From Pelobates cultripes (lineage: Eukaryota; Chordata; Amphibia; Anura; Pelobatidae): a DNA stretch of 64,000 nt. Below the pieces are notes generated by a model. It was not told the origin of the DNA and searched no databases. It was given only the letters and a program-made list of their open reading frames with translations. A program made the translations under genes and the position numbers. Each line of letters begins with the position of its first letter. The stretch's first letter is position 1. The stretch covers positions 199,038,607-199,102,606 of the forward strand of contig OW240912.1 in the NCBI GenBank assembly GCA_933207985.1. The letters are read 5' to 3'. Positions 47,342-58,919 of the stretch are shown piece by piece.

Positions 47342-48052
47342 CCCTGTGGGCTCTGTCTAGAAGAATATGCGTCTCTGCTGGCCTCTGTAATATTTTGTTA
47401 AAAAGTGATTGCAGGATCTGGTGTAAGTCTTCAGGTGAGCCTTGTGGCTCTGGTAATCCCCTTATTCTTATATTGTTCCTGCGGCCTCTATTGTCCAAGT
47501 CTTCTGTGTTTCTCATTATGTATAGAAGTTTGCTGTCTCTGCAACTTTGGTTGCGTTCTAGTGCCAGGACCCTGTCTAGTAGTTTGTCCCTGTCTTCCTC
47601 CAGGTCCCCCACCCTGCTGTTTACTTGCCTGATCTCGGAAGACAGTGAGGAAATCTGATCCTGCATTGAAGATTCCAGTTTAGACAGCATGTCTGCCAAA
47701 TCGTCTTTAGAAGGTAGGTTTCTTAATATTTCTTTCATGTCTGCCATCCCCCATTCCGGTGCTGAATCTGATCCTACCAGGCTATGCGGGGAAGAGCACT
47801 GTGGGGAAGATGGCGCCTGAATGCCTTCGTCTAGGCCGTCGCCTAGAATCTTCACCGTGTCGCGAAAGTATTTGTCCAGACCGCCGGGATTTTTCTGCGT
47901 GCCCGGGTCCGGGAGGCTCTGGGAGGGTAGAGGTTTCTTTTTATTGCCCATTTTTGTCGTGTAAACTTCGTTTTTATCCAGTTTTATCGCCGCCGGCCGG
48001 GAGCCCCGATCAAGTGCGTCCGATCACATTAGGTGTCAGGCCACGCCCCCCC
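47342..48052 (-). mobile_element. Second L1 copy: 5' UTR and ORF1 N-terminal part (right of gap)
   Basis: 5' end GGGGGGGCGTGGCCTGACAC at 48052 leftward, a short GC-rich 5' UTR, then ORF1 from ATG at 47951. The protein has a basic start MGNKKKPLPSQ, a long coiled coil (about residues 65-145) and an RRM start RRNNIRIRGLPEPQG, ending at the gap after LLDRAHR. Because the other side of the gap begins again in the coiled coil and repeats the RRM start, these are two L1 copies or subfamilies. A continuous 297-residue reading through the gap is therefore false. Confidence 0.88.
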
Positions 48053-48339
48053 GCAAATTGTCTATATTGGCTATATACTGTATTGATGGCTCTCTGATTG
48101 GCTACTCTTCTTCAAGGTAATATTTCTGCAGGTTAATGGAATTTGATGTGGACCCATTTGCCACTCCTTTTAAATTACTGTTCATGTTCCATGATAAACA
48201 AGTTTTGTGTGATCCCTCAATGTGGAAGTCTTGCCTGTATTGACGGAGTTCCACAAGATCATGGTACCCCTACAAACTATGTAAAGAGAAAATATAACAC
48301 TTTATCTTGAGCTGGGTAGAGTTGCTTCTGATCACAGAT
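48053..48339. other. Unassigned
   Basis: Nothing recognised. Confidence 0.4.
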
Positions 48340-48525
48340 GCATAGCATGAAGACGTCCAGCATCAGTTAGACAACCAAACGTCGTCTAAAAACCTGGAAG
48401 CAACTCTAGTGGCTATCTGGTAGACAGCCACTAGAGGTGGAGTAAACACACCAAGGTTAAACTGTCAGGGATAGTTTAATTAGTTGAAGTGGTCTGGGTG
48501 CCCATAGTGTCCATTTAAACTTGGA
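48340..48525. repeat. MITE-like repeat with CTCTAGTGGCTATCTG stem
   Basis: CTCTAGTGGCTATCTGGTAG / ACAGCCACTAGAG stem, GAAGTGGTCTGGGTGCCCAT and a terminal TCCATTTAAAC. Relative of 8395-8795. Confidence 0.65.
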
Positions 48526-49180
48526 GATTTGTTTTGTTACCTATGGCAATTTATCCTAATTTTGGTCGATTAAGCGATCATACTAATTCCTGAATTGCTA
48601 ACACAAAAGTAACTGAATCACGAAACAAACTAATTGAACAATGGACAAGCAAATGTGTTTGGTCTTGATCAGAATACCGCCTGTGGCACCTAAAAGAAAA
48701 AATGATTGGCGAAAAAAAATTGATTGCTAGAGGACACTAAAGTGAGAAGTGAGCAAAAGAGGAACAGTAAAAATATATATTAATCTATTTACATATTATG
48801 TATATAAAGATTTTTTTTTTTTTACTACTCCTCCACTTTTTTTCTCCAGTGATTACTTTTTGTACTTGATCTGGGAACCAATTGGCAGGAAAATGTGCCT
48901 CTCAGTGTATTGCAAAATAAATACCGTACATAATATTTATATTATGTATATATTTTGCAGTACACTCATTGGCCCACTTTTGTACCCTTTTGGTTTGACT
49001 GATTTGCTTTACCAAATTTTATTCTGTCTCTTGTTTTGCCTTCCTGAATGTATTTTTTCTTTTCAGACAAAGTTGATTGAGTTAATAAATGTGTTAATAT
49101 GTATATATTTTACAAAGATGATGGAGTTAATAAATATATTTATATGCATATATTTTGCAGTATACTCATTTGGCCCATTT
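48526..49180. other. Unassigned AT-rich sequence with a diverged internal duplication
   Basis: TATATTTTGCAGTACACTCA and TATATTTTGCAGTATACTCA with neighbouring GGCCCA words recur about 200 bp apart, so it is an old tandem duplication. The 147-residue + strand frame here is low-complexity and rejected. Confidence 0.5.
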
Positions 49181-49260
49181 TTAACCCCTTAAGGACCAAA
49201 CCTCTGGAATAAAAGGGAATCATGACATGTCACACATGTCATGTGTCGTTAAGGGGTTAA
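49181..49260. mobile_element. 80-bp palindromic MITE (TTAACCCCTTAA)
   Basis: TTAACCCCTTAAGGACCAAA at the left and GTCGTTAAGGGGTTAA at the right, with CATGACATGT / ACATGTCATG in the middle. A half copy lies at 63232-63271 inside the CR1 tail. Confidence 0.75.
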
Positions 49261-50376
49261 ACCCTTTAGATTTTTCTGATTTAGCAAATCTTTTTCCGTT
49301 AACCAAATTTGGACAAGTCAAACTGCCATATAAAAGATTTTCTGCCTAACCAAAATCTTTTTCCATTTCAGACAAAGTAGTCTGGCCAAAATTCATTTTT
49401 TCTTGCCCTTCGTCGGTCTATAATACTTTACTTTACCATGAAAAATGTATTTTATTTTGCACTGAAGTTTAAAGGCATAGTGGTGGGTGAGAATGGGGGC
49501 AGTGGCAAGGACAATAGCCTGTGTCCGTTAACATGGGAGAACTAGCAAGGGGCGTATGGGTTGCAGCCTCAAACCATTCTTCTGAAGGTTAAAATCGCAA
49601 AGGTGCATTTGAATGTCTGTTGCCATCTTACTGCACCAGTAAGGCAGCAAGCAAGAATTGTACATGAGTAGGTCCATCCAAAGTGTGCAATCTATCAGAT
49701 TTGTAAGAAAAAAAGGCATTCATTGTACTGGCTCCTAGGCAAAATAGTGCCAACCCTTCCATGGCGGCTTCATCTAAAGAGCTATTCTAGGGTAAAGTTC
49801 TATAAATGGAGCTAACAAAAACATTCCATTTGTTTCCATGGAGATTGCTTCACTTTTTACCTCCAACACTACTCATTATATGTGACGTTCTACATGTAAT
49901 ATAGCATAGGTGACATATTCCTAGACTACATCACATTCACATGGATGACTTAATACAGTAGATGTAGAATTTAGTGCATTAGAATTTCAAAACGTTCCTC
50001 ATTTCCTCTTGACTAGCTTATTACATCAGGGAATAATAAGTGTTTGACGGGGTAGTTTGTGTAACAGCTAAATGCCCCATACGTATCACTCAGAATATAT
50101 TGCAAGATCTGTACTATTATTGGTTCTCTATGCAGAAGTGATGCTTTGTGCTGGAGTTTCCCAGCAATTACTATAAGAGTGCGACTGTAACAGGAAGTGA
50201 ATGAAACCCACAGGGGAACTGAAACGCTGATCTAAAAACATATATACATTTCTGAATGCTGTCATTTACTTAACCAATTCTATATATGGTGGGATGTATT
50301 ATTCTGCCCCTGATTAAAGGAAATGAATACACTGCAATTGTGGAGGCAGAGCACAACCATCTGATATTGAAATATA
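49261..50376. other. Unassigned
   Basis: No recognised feature. Confidence 0.4.
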
Positions 50377-50534
50377 CAGGGCTATTCACTTAAGTGAATT
50401 CAAGGTGAATTTTAAGTTTAAGGTTAAAATAGCTGAACTGTGAAAATTCTCTAAGTCTGCTATGCATTCAGTTTGGCTACTCTAGCCTTAAATTTGAAAT
50501 TCACGTTGAATGCTCATTTTACTGACTAGCCCTG
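50377..50534. repeat. AT-rich MITE, TTCACTAAAGTG-like family
   Basis: CAGGGCTATTCACTTAAGTG at the left and an inverted CAGGGCTAGTCAGTAAAATG at the right; interior resembles 33161-33307. Confidence 0.6.
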
Positions 50535-50827
50535 CTAATATGTTCGGCATTAGTGTGAAAGTGCCTCAAATCAACTGCATAAATAGTAATTTTGAGGCAG
50601 CCAATCCGATGACACCCACCACCCTGGAAGGTATAATCGTGGTATTGTTGACCAGTTTCCTAGTCTGTAAGCTCCTTTGGACAAGGCCCTCTTAAATCTA
50701 TTGTTCCCATATGTCAAAATTAAATGTATGTCTTGTTTCCTATAATACAGCACTGCAGAATATGTTGGTGCCACATAAATATTTATAACTATAATTATAG
50801 CAGAGAGAATTTAGATTGCGCTCCAGC

Positions 50828-51161
50828 CAGTGGTGTATCCTGGTTTTGTGCTGCCCTAAACTTTGTGAGCTCTCTGCTCAGCTCCCTCACGCGCCGCAGA
50901 GTGATGCCAGGAGCCGGAATATGACGTCATATTCCGGCTCCCGGCATCACTCTGCGGCGCGCAAGGGAGCTGAGCAGAGAGCTCAGGGGAAAGTGCTCCC
51001 TCGCCAGCGCCGCCCGCCCAGCAGCCTGCCCGGATTTTTAGTTAGCCGCAAGGCTAACAAGACATTTGCCCTGGACATTTGGGGGCAGCCTTTTTTGCTG
51101 CCCCCTGGAAAATGCCGTCCAAGGCAAATGCCTTGTTTGCCTCGCGGCTAATACGTCCCTG
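50828..51161. mobile_element. hAT-type MITE with long perfect palindrome
   Basis: 334 bp with an exact 8-bp target duplication GCTCCAGC (50820-50827 and 51162-51169). Termini CAGTGGTGTATCC and (inverted) CAGGGACGTATTAGC. The left half holds a roughly 60-bp-arm inverted repeat at 50866-50985 with only about three mismatches, perfect over the central 32 bp and centred on ATGACGTCAT, a CRE/ATF core. The right half has a GGGGGCAGCC / GCTGCCCCC pair. No protein. Confidence 0.92.
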
Positions 51162-51169
51162 GCTCCAGC

Positions 51170-51332
51170 AGAAAAGACGACATGGAGTCATACGAGAAGT
51201 TACAGGGAGAAGTTGGCCCGAACACTACGAACAGGTTTAGAGAGAAGAGTAGAAGTTATGTGGATAAGTTCTAACACAGTAGGTGGTGTTATAGGTTTTA
51301 TGGAGCAGTAGGAAGAATTCAAACATTTATAC
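51170..51332. other. Intronic sequence below the VAV exon
   Basis: Follows the hAT duplication and reaches the VAV donor. No feature. Confidence 0.5.
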
Positions 51333-51449
51333 CTTTCCAAAGTCTCTGACATCAAAAAGATCAAAAGCCTCAAACAGATCTGCTCTGCGGAGCCCAAACG
51401 TTTCAGTGCATGTGGAAAGAAATGTCCGGATGTTCTTCAGGCATAGGAA
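51333..51449 (-). CDS. vav: VAV-family exon, calponin-homology domain
   Basis: On the - strand the acceptor TTTATTTTACAG ends at 51450 and the donor AAG|GTATAA begins at 51332. The exon is 117 nt, open in phase 0, encoding 39 residues that start [14 protein letters not shown] and end [15 protein letters not shown]. This matches the second coding exon of VAV guanine-nucleotide exchange factors, inside the N-terminal CH domain that autoinhibits Rho/Rac GEF activity. Recalled paralogues differ at about six (VAV1) or seven (VAV3) positions, so the paralogue is not fixed. No neighbouring VAV exon was found on either side within the window. The frame is intact with good splice sites, so it is probably a real exon of a gene with long introns. 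Confidence 0.87.
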
Positions 51450-52091
51450 CTGTAAAATAAAGAAGAAATAGGCAGATTATTTTGTGGGAATCTACATTAC
51501 ACTGAGAAAGAATGAGAAGGTAATCATGGAAGTAGGTATCACTGCATTCAGTAAACATAGCAGTAATTATTTATAAGTTTAGATCACTGAAACTCTTAAA
51601 GCAAATCGGTAACATTTTGTTATTGTAATAACACAAAACCTTTGGCTAAATATAGTGTTATTATTACTTATTATGTGCCTAATTTTGTTAATCATTTGAT
51701 AAGTTATTACTATTTACTCTATGGTACCTTCTTTAGAAAAGTCAACAAAGGCCCGGTAAATAGTCTACTAGATGTCTGTGCTTCCATAACCACCACTATA
51801 CCCTGTAGTAGTGGTTATGGTAACAGAATCCGGTTCTGTTTCAAACCATTTATTGACATTGGACAACCTGATATTGCTTATGAAAAAGCGTAACTTCAGT
51901 GAGAAGTTGGGCCATTGGCACCCTCAGTTTTTGTCAGATTATCATTTTGTATCAAGAATAAATTGCCACAGAACTGGTTACAGCACCAGGGTCATCCTAT
52001 AATCTTTACATAGTTCTTTTTCTTACATCTTACTTTATGTAACCTGACATATATCAGTGGAAATCACCTAAATAGACACTCTACATCGGGG
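51450..52091. other. VAV intron, unassigned part
   Basis: Contains an inverted pair ATAACCACCACTA / TAGTAGTGGTTAT near 51788-51820. Nothing else recognised. Confidence 0.4.
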
Positions 52092-52892
52092 TTGATCTCT
52101 GTTTTAAAAAAAATTTTTTTAAAAATTCTTTATTTCGAAGATTTTGTTTTATGGGGGAGGGGTAGAGAAAGAAGAATCAGGGGTAAAAGTGTATAACACA
52201 TACATCGCATAAAATACGTCTTTTTATTGTGACATTTATACAGATTGTACAAGTATACAGGAGTTTCATTAGTGGTTTCAACATATTTTAACCTATGTAC
52301 ATGTTGGTTAAATTACTACATTAGTGAGGTTGTCTTCCTTTTTTAAGGTCTATAATAGGTGGGGAGGGAATACAGAAAGAAGACGGCACAATGGGGAAAC
52401 TCGTATACCACTTTGACTTTCGTCAGCTATTCTTGTACAGGGGTCAATCATTACCGGTAAGTTATAGGATTCATAACCCTTTGTGGCCCTGGTGTTTAAA
52501 TCTGTAGCTATTGTGATGGCATCACTATAGTCTGTGGTGCCTCTGTGTGTACATTGTTGTTCGTCGCTGTGGTGTGAGGGGGAGATAGGAGAATAGGGTT
52601 TATCTCGTTCTGATTCCTCCTTGTAGGCCTTTCTGTGCAAGCCCAGGGGGTGGCCAGGTGTTTGCGTGGCATATGAGGTGCGTACTGGGCCTTCAACCAT
52701 GTCGTGGAGGAGTTTACGGCCATAAGGTGTGGTGGGTGCATCACTTGGAACATTTGGGGAGTATGTAAAGATTAATAGGGGGGATAGCAGAGGGTGTCGA
52801 GGGTACGTGGTGAAATATCAGAATGGTTTAGAGAAGAGGGGGTAAGAGGTTTGTATTCCTCAGTGGCCTTGCCGTGCACTGTAGTAATCCTT

Positions 52893-55166
52893 TCATGTGG
52901 GGAGGGGGAATTCGAAGAGCCTGAGATCCCAGATTTTGTGGAAAGTTTTAGTGTTATCGTGGATGAGTGCAGAAAGGATGTCCATTTCCCTAATCTCGTT
53001 TATCTTTTGCTTCAGCGTGACCAATGGAGGGATATCTGGGCTATCCCATTTTGCTGCTGTGGTTCTCCTAGCGGCTAGTGCGATTTTAGCAATGAGTTTG
53101 TTTGGAGGTCTCGGTGTGTCCCTGCGGGGCTTGGACAGAAGCCAGATCCACTGATCTAGTAGAATGTCAGTATGTAGGATTTCAGAGGTTAGTTGTGCGA
53201 CGTCGTGCCACAGCGTTGTAATTCGCTCACACCAAAGGTGAATAAAGGTGCCCTTTTCCTCACAACCCTTCCAGCACCTGCCTGAGTCGGTCCTACCCAT
53301 CTGTTTGAGCCGAAGCGGAGTAAGGTACCACTGCATTAGCATTTTGTATGCCTGTTCTTTATGGTTTACGCATAAAGAAATCGAGGCGATAGAGTCCCAA
53401 ATGTCATCCCATTCTTTGGGGTCCCCAATAGGTCCCAAGTCCCTTTACCAAGCCGACTTGTATGCCAGTGACCCGTCTTCCATGTGTTGGGTGATAAGGG
53501 TGTAGATTGTGAATACTTGTCCCCTCTGGACAGGTCTCTGGATGCAGGCACTCTCAAAGAGTGTAAGGGGGGTAGTCCCTGTTTGTTTATTGTTGGGTGA
53601 GGTCCGGAAACTTCTGATTTGTTTACAGCAAAAAAAAATCAAAAGTGGTGAATGGTGTATTCTGCGGAAGGTCTGCGAAAAGTATAAAACCTTGGTTGGC
53701 GTAGAGTTGGTAAAACTGGACTAAGTCATTGTCCTCAAAATGTGCAAAGTCTTTGGGGTGCATACCAGGGGTAAAGTCCGTGTTCCGAAGTATGGGTGTC
53801 AGGGGTGATGGGTTGCAAATGAGTTTGCATTTTATTGCCGTTTTATCCCAAATCTTTAGGGATGTGAGGATTGCTGCGGAGGTAGGTGGTAGCTGGGCCC
53901 TCGCGTGTTGTGGGAGCCATATATACAGGGATGGAAAGTCCCAGTATGTTCTATGTCTACCCATTGTTTAATGCCATATAGTGCGTATAGATTCTGTGTC
54001 TGTGCAAACTGTGCCGTGTTAAAGTAATGGGTGAAGTTTGATCCTGGCTCTTTTTTTGGTCCATATGAATTTGTCAATAAGTGTTTTGAAATCCTGCGGC
54101 GAAATCGGCACAGGGAGGGCCTGGAAAAGATATAGGAACCTTGGCAGGAGGTTAATTTTTACGGATGCTAAGCGTCCTAGCCAAGAGATGGGCATACTAT
54201 TCCACGTGTTTAATAAGTCTTGGTGGGCTTTGTGCAGTAGCGGAATATAATTACAGTTATATGTTTGGGATAGGTCAACCAGTAGTACGGTGCCCAGATA
54301 TTTAATCGCGGCAGATTGGAATTGGGTATAGTCTTTGAAGGTCTATGAGGGTTTGTGGTTGAACCTGTATGGGGAGGGCTTCTGTCTTGTCAACTTTTAA
54401 TTTATATCCGGAGACATTGGCATAGTCCCATAGGGCCGCTAGAAGTGGGGTCATGGAGTTCGTGGGGTCTGTTATTGTTAGCAACAGGTCATCCGCATAC
54501 GTGGCTATCTTGTATTCCTCACCCCTGGTGGAAATTCCTTTGACGTCTACCTGTGTGCGAAGTATTTATAGTAGTGGTTCAAGGGATAGAGCAAATAAGA
54601 TCGATGAGAGGGGGCAGCCTTGTTGGGTGGCGTTTAGGATGAAGGAGAGGGGCTGCGATGAGGGGAGGAGTAGGTTGGCTGTGGGGGAGGAATATAGTGA
54701 TTGTAATGCCACTATGAAAGGGCGTGGGATGCCAAATTTGTGGAGGGTGGCAAAGAGGAAGGGCCATAGCAATCTATCAAAGGCCTTCTCTGCATCAATG
54801 TATAGGATTACAGCGGGGATCTGAAAGGGATTAAGTCGTCCTGCCATGAGTTTGGTGAATATCTTGATTTAACAGTGAGATGGGGCGATAATGTCCTGGT
54901 TCCATGAAGGATCTTGTCCGGTTTAGGGAGAAGGCAAATGTTCGTCTGTAACATATCTGGAGGTAGCGCATCGCCCTTTAGTAGGGAATTAAAGAGGTTG
55001 CATAGGTGTGGGATCAATAGGGGAGCAAATGTTTTATAGTAAAGGCCTGAGAACCCGTCCAGTCCTGGGCATTTATTTGGTTTCAGGGTTTAGAATGTGT
55101 TGGCTATTTCTTTTGGCGTGTTTGGTGTTAGAGGGGGTGATAGAGGGCAGGTTAATCGAATCCAGA
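52893..55166 (-). pseudogene. L1 ORF2: RT and C-terminal domains
   Basis: Going 5' to 3' on the - strand there are ILYIDAEKAFDRLLWPF, then TQQGCPLSSILFALSLEPLL, a YKLKVDKTEALPI block and a long downstream region. The C-terminus has QWYLTPLRLKQMGRTDSG followed by CWKGCEEKGTFIHLWCE, the CCHC-like motif of this LINE clade, then a stop after LFEFPLPT at 52893. Frame changes occur near 53440, 54080 and 54850. The element differs clearly in sequence from the L1 at 42-47 kb. Confidence 0.9.
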
Positions 55167-55168
55167 TA

Positions 55169-56801
55169 CAGTCAGGTCCATAAATATTGGGACATCGACA
55201 CAACTCTAATCTTTTTTGGCTCTATACACCAACACAATAGGTTTGAAATGAAACAAACAAGCTTTAACTGCAGACTTTCAGCTTTAATTTGAGGGTATTT
55301 ACATCCACATCAGGTGAACGGTGTAGGAATTACAACAGTTTGTATATGTGCCTCCTACTTTTTAAGGGACCAAAAGTAATGGGACAGATTAACAGTCATA
55401 AATCAAACTTTCACTTTTTAATACATGGTTGCAAATCCTTTGCAGTCAATTACAGCCTGAAGTCTGGAACACATAGACATCAACAGACGCTGGGTTTCAT
55501 CCCTGGTGATGCTCTGCCAGGCCTCTACTGCAACTGTCTTCAGTTCCTGCTTGTTCTTGGGGCATTTTCCCTTCAGTTTTGTCTTCATCAAGTGAAATGC
55601 ATGCTCAATCGGATTCAGGTCATGTGATTGACTTGGCTATTGCATAACATTCCACTTCTTTCCCTTAAAAAACTCTTTGGTTGCTTTTGCAGTATGCTTC
55701 GGGTCATTGTCCATCTGCACTGTGAAGCACCGTCCAATGAGTTCTGAAGCATTTGGCTGAATATGAGCAGATAATATTGCCCGAAACACTTCAGAATTCA
55801 TCTTGCTGCTTTTGTCAGCAGTCACATCGTCAATAAATATAAGAGAACCAGTTCCATTGGCAGCCATACATGCCCACGCCATGACACTACCACCACCATG
55901 CTTCACTGATGAGGTGGTATGCTTTAGATCATGAGCAGTTCCTTTCCTTCTCCATACTCTTCTCTTGCCATCACTCTGGTACAAGTTGATCTTGGTCTCA
56001 TCTGTCCATAGGATGTTGTTCCAGAACTGTGAAGGCTTTTTTAGATGTTGTTTGGCAAACTCTAATCTGGCCTTCCTGTTTTGAGGCTCGCCAATGGTTT
56101 ACATCTTGTGGTAAACCCTCTGTATTCACTCTGGTGAAGTCTTCTCTTGATTGTTGACTTTGACACACGTACACCTACCTCCTGGAGAGTGTTCTTGATC
56201 TGGCCAACTGTTGAAGGGTGTTTTCTTCACCAGGGAAAGAATTCTTCGGTCATCCACCACAGTTGTTTTCCGTGGTCGTCTGGGTCTTTTGGTGTTGCTG
56301 AGATCACCGGTGTGTTCTTTCTTTTTAAGGATGTTCCAAACTGTTGATTTGGCCACACCTAATGTTTTTGCTATCTCTCTGATGGGTTTGTTTTGTTTTT
56401 TCAGCCTAATGATGGCTTGCTTTACTGATAGTGACAGCTCTTTGGATCTCATATTGAGAGTTGACAGCAACAGATTCCAAATGCAAATAGCACACTTGAA
56501 ATGAACTCTGGACCTTTTATCTGCTCCTTGTAAATGGGATAATTAGGGAATAACACACACCTGGCCATGGAACAGCTGAGCAGCCAATTGTACCATTACT
56601 TTTGGTTACTTAAAAAGTGGAAGGCACATATACAAACTGTTGTAATTCCTACACCGTTCACCTGATTTGGATGTATATACCCTCAAATTAAAGATGAAAG
56701 TCTGCACATCTTGTTAATTTCATTTCAAATCCATTGTGGTGGTGTATAGAGCCAAAAAGATTAGAATTGTGTCGATGTCCCATTATTTATTGACCTGACT
56801 G
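55169..56801 (-). mobile_element. Tc1/mariner transposon
   Basis: 1633 bp flanked by TA dinucleotides (55167-55168 and 56802-56803). Inverted ends CAGTCAGGTCCATAAATATT and, inverted, CAGTCAGGTCAATAAATAAT. The longer inverted repeat includes GGGACATCGACACAA and, further in, AGGTGAACGGTGTAGGAATT (the double-repeat terminal layout). One transposase gene lies on the - strand. Confidence 0.95.
55460..56470 (-). pseudogene. Tc1-type transposase (DD34E), inactivated
   Basis: N-terminal part 56126-56452: start MRSKELSLSVKQAIIRL, paired helix-turn-helix domain with IREIAKTLGVAKSTVWNIL, then the GRPR-like KRPRRPRKT hook. Catalytic part 55637-55984: GGGSVMAWACMA and QMDNDPKHT with the second aspartate, and after the stop HDLNPIEH with the glutamate 34 residues on. 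Damage seen: a frame break between 56126 and 55984, and a TAG at 55637-55639 where tryptophan is expected before PSQSHDLNP. Otherwise well preserved, implying a fairly young insertion. Confidence 0.93.
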
Positions 56802-57410
56802 TATGTATCTATTTGCGACGCGACTCTTCCCGGTTTGAGGTGAATGTGTGGGCTGTAGCCATTGAGGGTTATGAATTATTTTTGGAAGATAGTGGCTATT
56901 CGATCTGGTAGGTCATGTGTGTTGCCGTCAGGGGAGTTGATTTTGTCCATGTGTTTTTGGTCCGATCTTCCCTAGGCATGAAACCTTTTATCATATTTTT
57001 GCATTGAGAAAATGGGGGTTTTATTCTGGGGTGGGATTCATTTTAAGCTTAGTCTCCAGGGTGCATAGTTCTGTGAGAGTGTGTTCAAGGTGCGCTAGGC
57101 GTTGTTTTTTTATCTTGGGAGGCTATGCTGATTATTGTGCCCCTGAGGACTGTTTTATGTGCCGCCCATAGGGAGCCTTTAGAGGTAAGTGAGTCTTTGT
57201 TTAGACTGAAATATTCAGAGATAGCTTGGGAAATGGACTCTCGTTATGTATTATAGTGAAGTTGAGGCGCCATGACCATGTTCTGTGCAAATCTGGTAAT
57301 GTGAGTTGTAGCGTAATGTCCACATGGTTTGACTATGTGATGGAGACTATGGAGGTGGATGTGAGCGTTGGTTCCAAACTGGGGGATATCAAGAACAGGT
57401 CTATACGGGC

Positions 57411-58919
57411 CCAAAATAAGAAATTTAATTATTGATCCCTGGCAGATTGGTATTTGAAATTGAAGGAACTAGAGAGCATTAATCACAAAATTCAAGAAAC
57501 CATCTTAGAAATCGAGCAAACTAAGAGGAAAATTAGAGACTTCCTGTTAGACAGAGCAAATAAGACCCTAATTAGATGAAAACAGAATTGGTTCTATTTG
57601 GGTAATCGTGCAGAAAAGTTTTTATCTAATCAACTCATCCAAAAGAAGTTATTCAAGCTATCAATAAATTAAAAAAGAATAAATCTCCAGGCTCAGACGG
57701 CTTTTCCAATTACTTCTATAAAAAAATGTCTCATGTAATTTCTTCTAATCTAACAAATGTATTTAATGACATTTTGAATAACAAACCATTCCCTAGGGAA
57801 ATGCTGCAAGCGCTCATTATTCCTAAGCAAGGGAAAGACGTAAAACTTGTACCTAACTACAGACCTATCTCTTTAAGTAATAGTGACATTAAAATCTTCT
57901 CTGCTATTTTAGCAGAGAGAATTAAAAAAATAATTTCACTTATAATTCATAAAAATCAAACTGGGTTTGTTAGTGGGCATCAACCAGACGGCAATACAAG
58001 GAAAATTATAGATATAATAGACTATGCATTGAATAATAAAATCTCTATGGTAACCCTTTCTCTAGATATGGAAAAGGCATTTGATCGGGTTGACTGGTCT
58101 TTTTTGGAAGCAACTCTCAAAAGACTTAACTTTGGCGAAAAACATAATAAAACTAATTACAGCTTTGTACTCTGATCAAACAGCCATGATAGTTGGGCAA
58201 TGCTTCTCCTCCCAGTGGTTTACAATCAGGAACGGTACCAGACAGGGATGTCCTCTGGCTCCGTTTCTCTATATTATCACCTTAGAACCATTGGCAGCAA
58301 GAATCAGAAATAATAAAGATATCATGGGCATCTCTATTGGCGACAAGGAAAACAAGGCTAGTCTCTATGCAGATGATATTCTGCAGACATTAACATACTC
58401 TGAAACTTCAATAGAAGCCCTTTTAAAAGAGATTAAATTATTTGGGGAAAACTCTAATTACAAGCTCAATATTAACAAATCCCAAACTATGACAGTAGGA
58501 ATCAGTGAAAACAGACTGATTTGATTTCACTCAGACATAATTTCCCATTCATGTGGAAAGATAATTGCATTGATTACTTAGGGATTAAAATCTGATTCGT
58601 ATAAAGCATTATTTCACTGGGCACTTCCTAACCACTTTAACACCAAACGCTATGGAAGCATTAGAGAATATCTTTGTTGTCCATTCAAACAAAAATATTT
58701 TTTTAAAAGCTTACTTTTTTCTAAAAACCTTGGAAAAAGTAATTAAACCTAGAGCACATACTGCTTGGTCTAAAGACCAAGGAAAAGAGATTTAATTACA
58801 TGGGGAAACAGCTGGATACAGGTTGGGAGAGTCACACACTGCCTAAATATCCAAGAATTACACTATAAAATAATGCATAGGTGGCACCTAGTCCCCACTA
58901 GACTGCACAATATAGATTC
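57411..58919 (+). pseudogene. L1 ORF2 fragment, + strand
   Basis: Begins inside the linker before RT (ADWYLKLKELESINHKIQE, GNRAEKFLSNQ), then INKLKKNKSPGSDGFSNYFY across a frame change. The frame 57726-58175 has NYRPISLSNSDIKIFSAIL, NQTGFVSGHQPDG and DMEKAFDRVDWSF; 58081-58524 has GTRQGCPLAPFLYI and catalytic LYADDIL. Further on, IMHRWHLVPTRLHNIDS appears, and the sequence stops abruptly at the T-run at 58920. The 5' part is truncated. At least three frame disruptions. Confidence 0.9.

Larger units (their letters stand above)
52092..57410 (-). mobile_element. L1-type LINE, - strand, split by a Tc1 element
   Basis: 3' end near the AAAAATTCTTTATTT motif at 52120. ORF2 homology runs from 52893 to about 55150 and again at 56804-57410 on the far side of the Tc1 insertion. 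The right side holds the end of the endonuclease and linker (HRTWSWRLN); the left side holds RT and the C-terminus. Truncated or overrun at about 57410 by a + strand L1. Confidence 0.88.

Noticed and set aside
48749..49192. 147-codon + strand hydrophobic frame
   Set aside because: Low-complexity AT-rich sequence with an internal duplication; no family resemblance.
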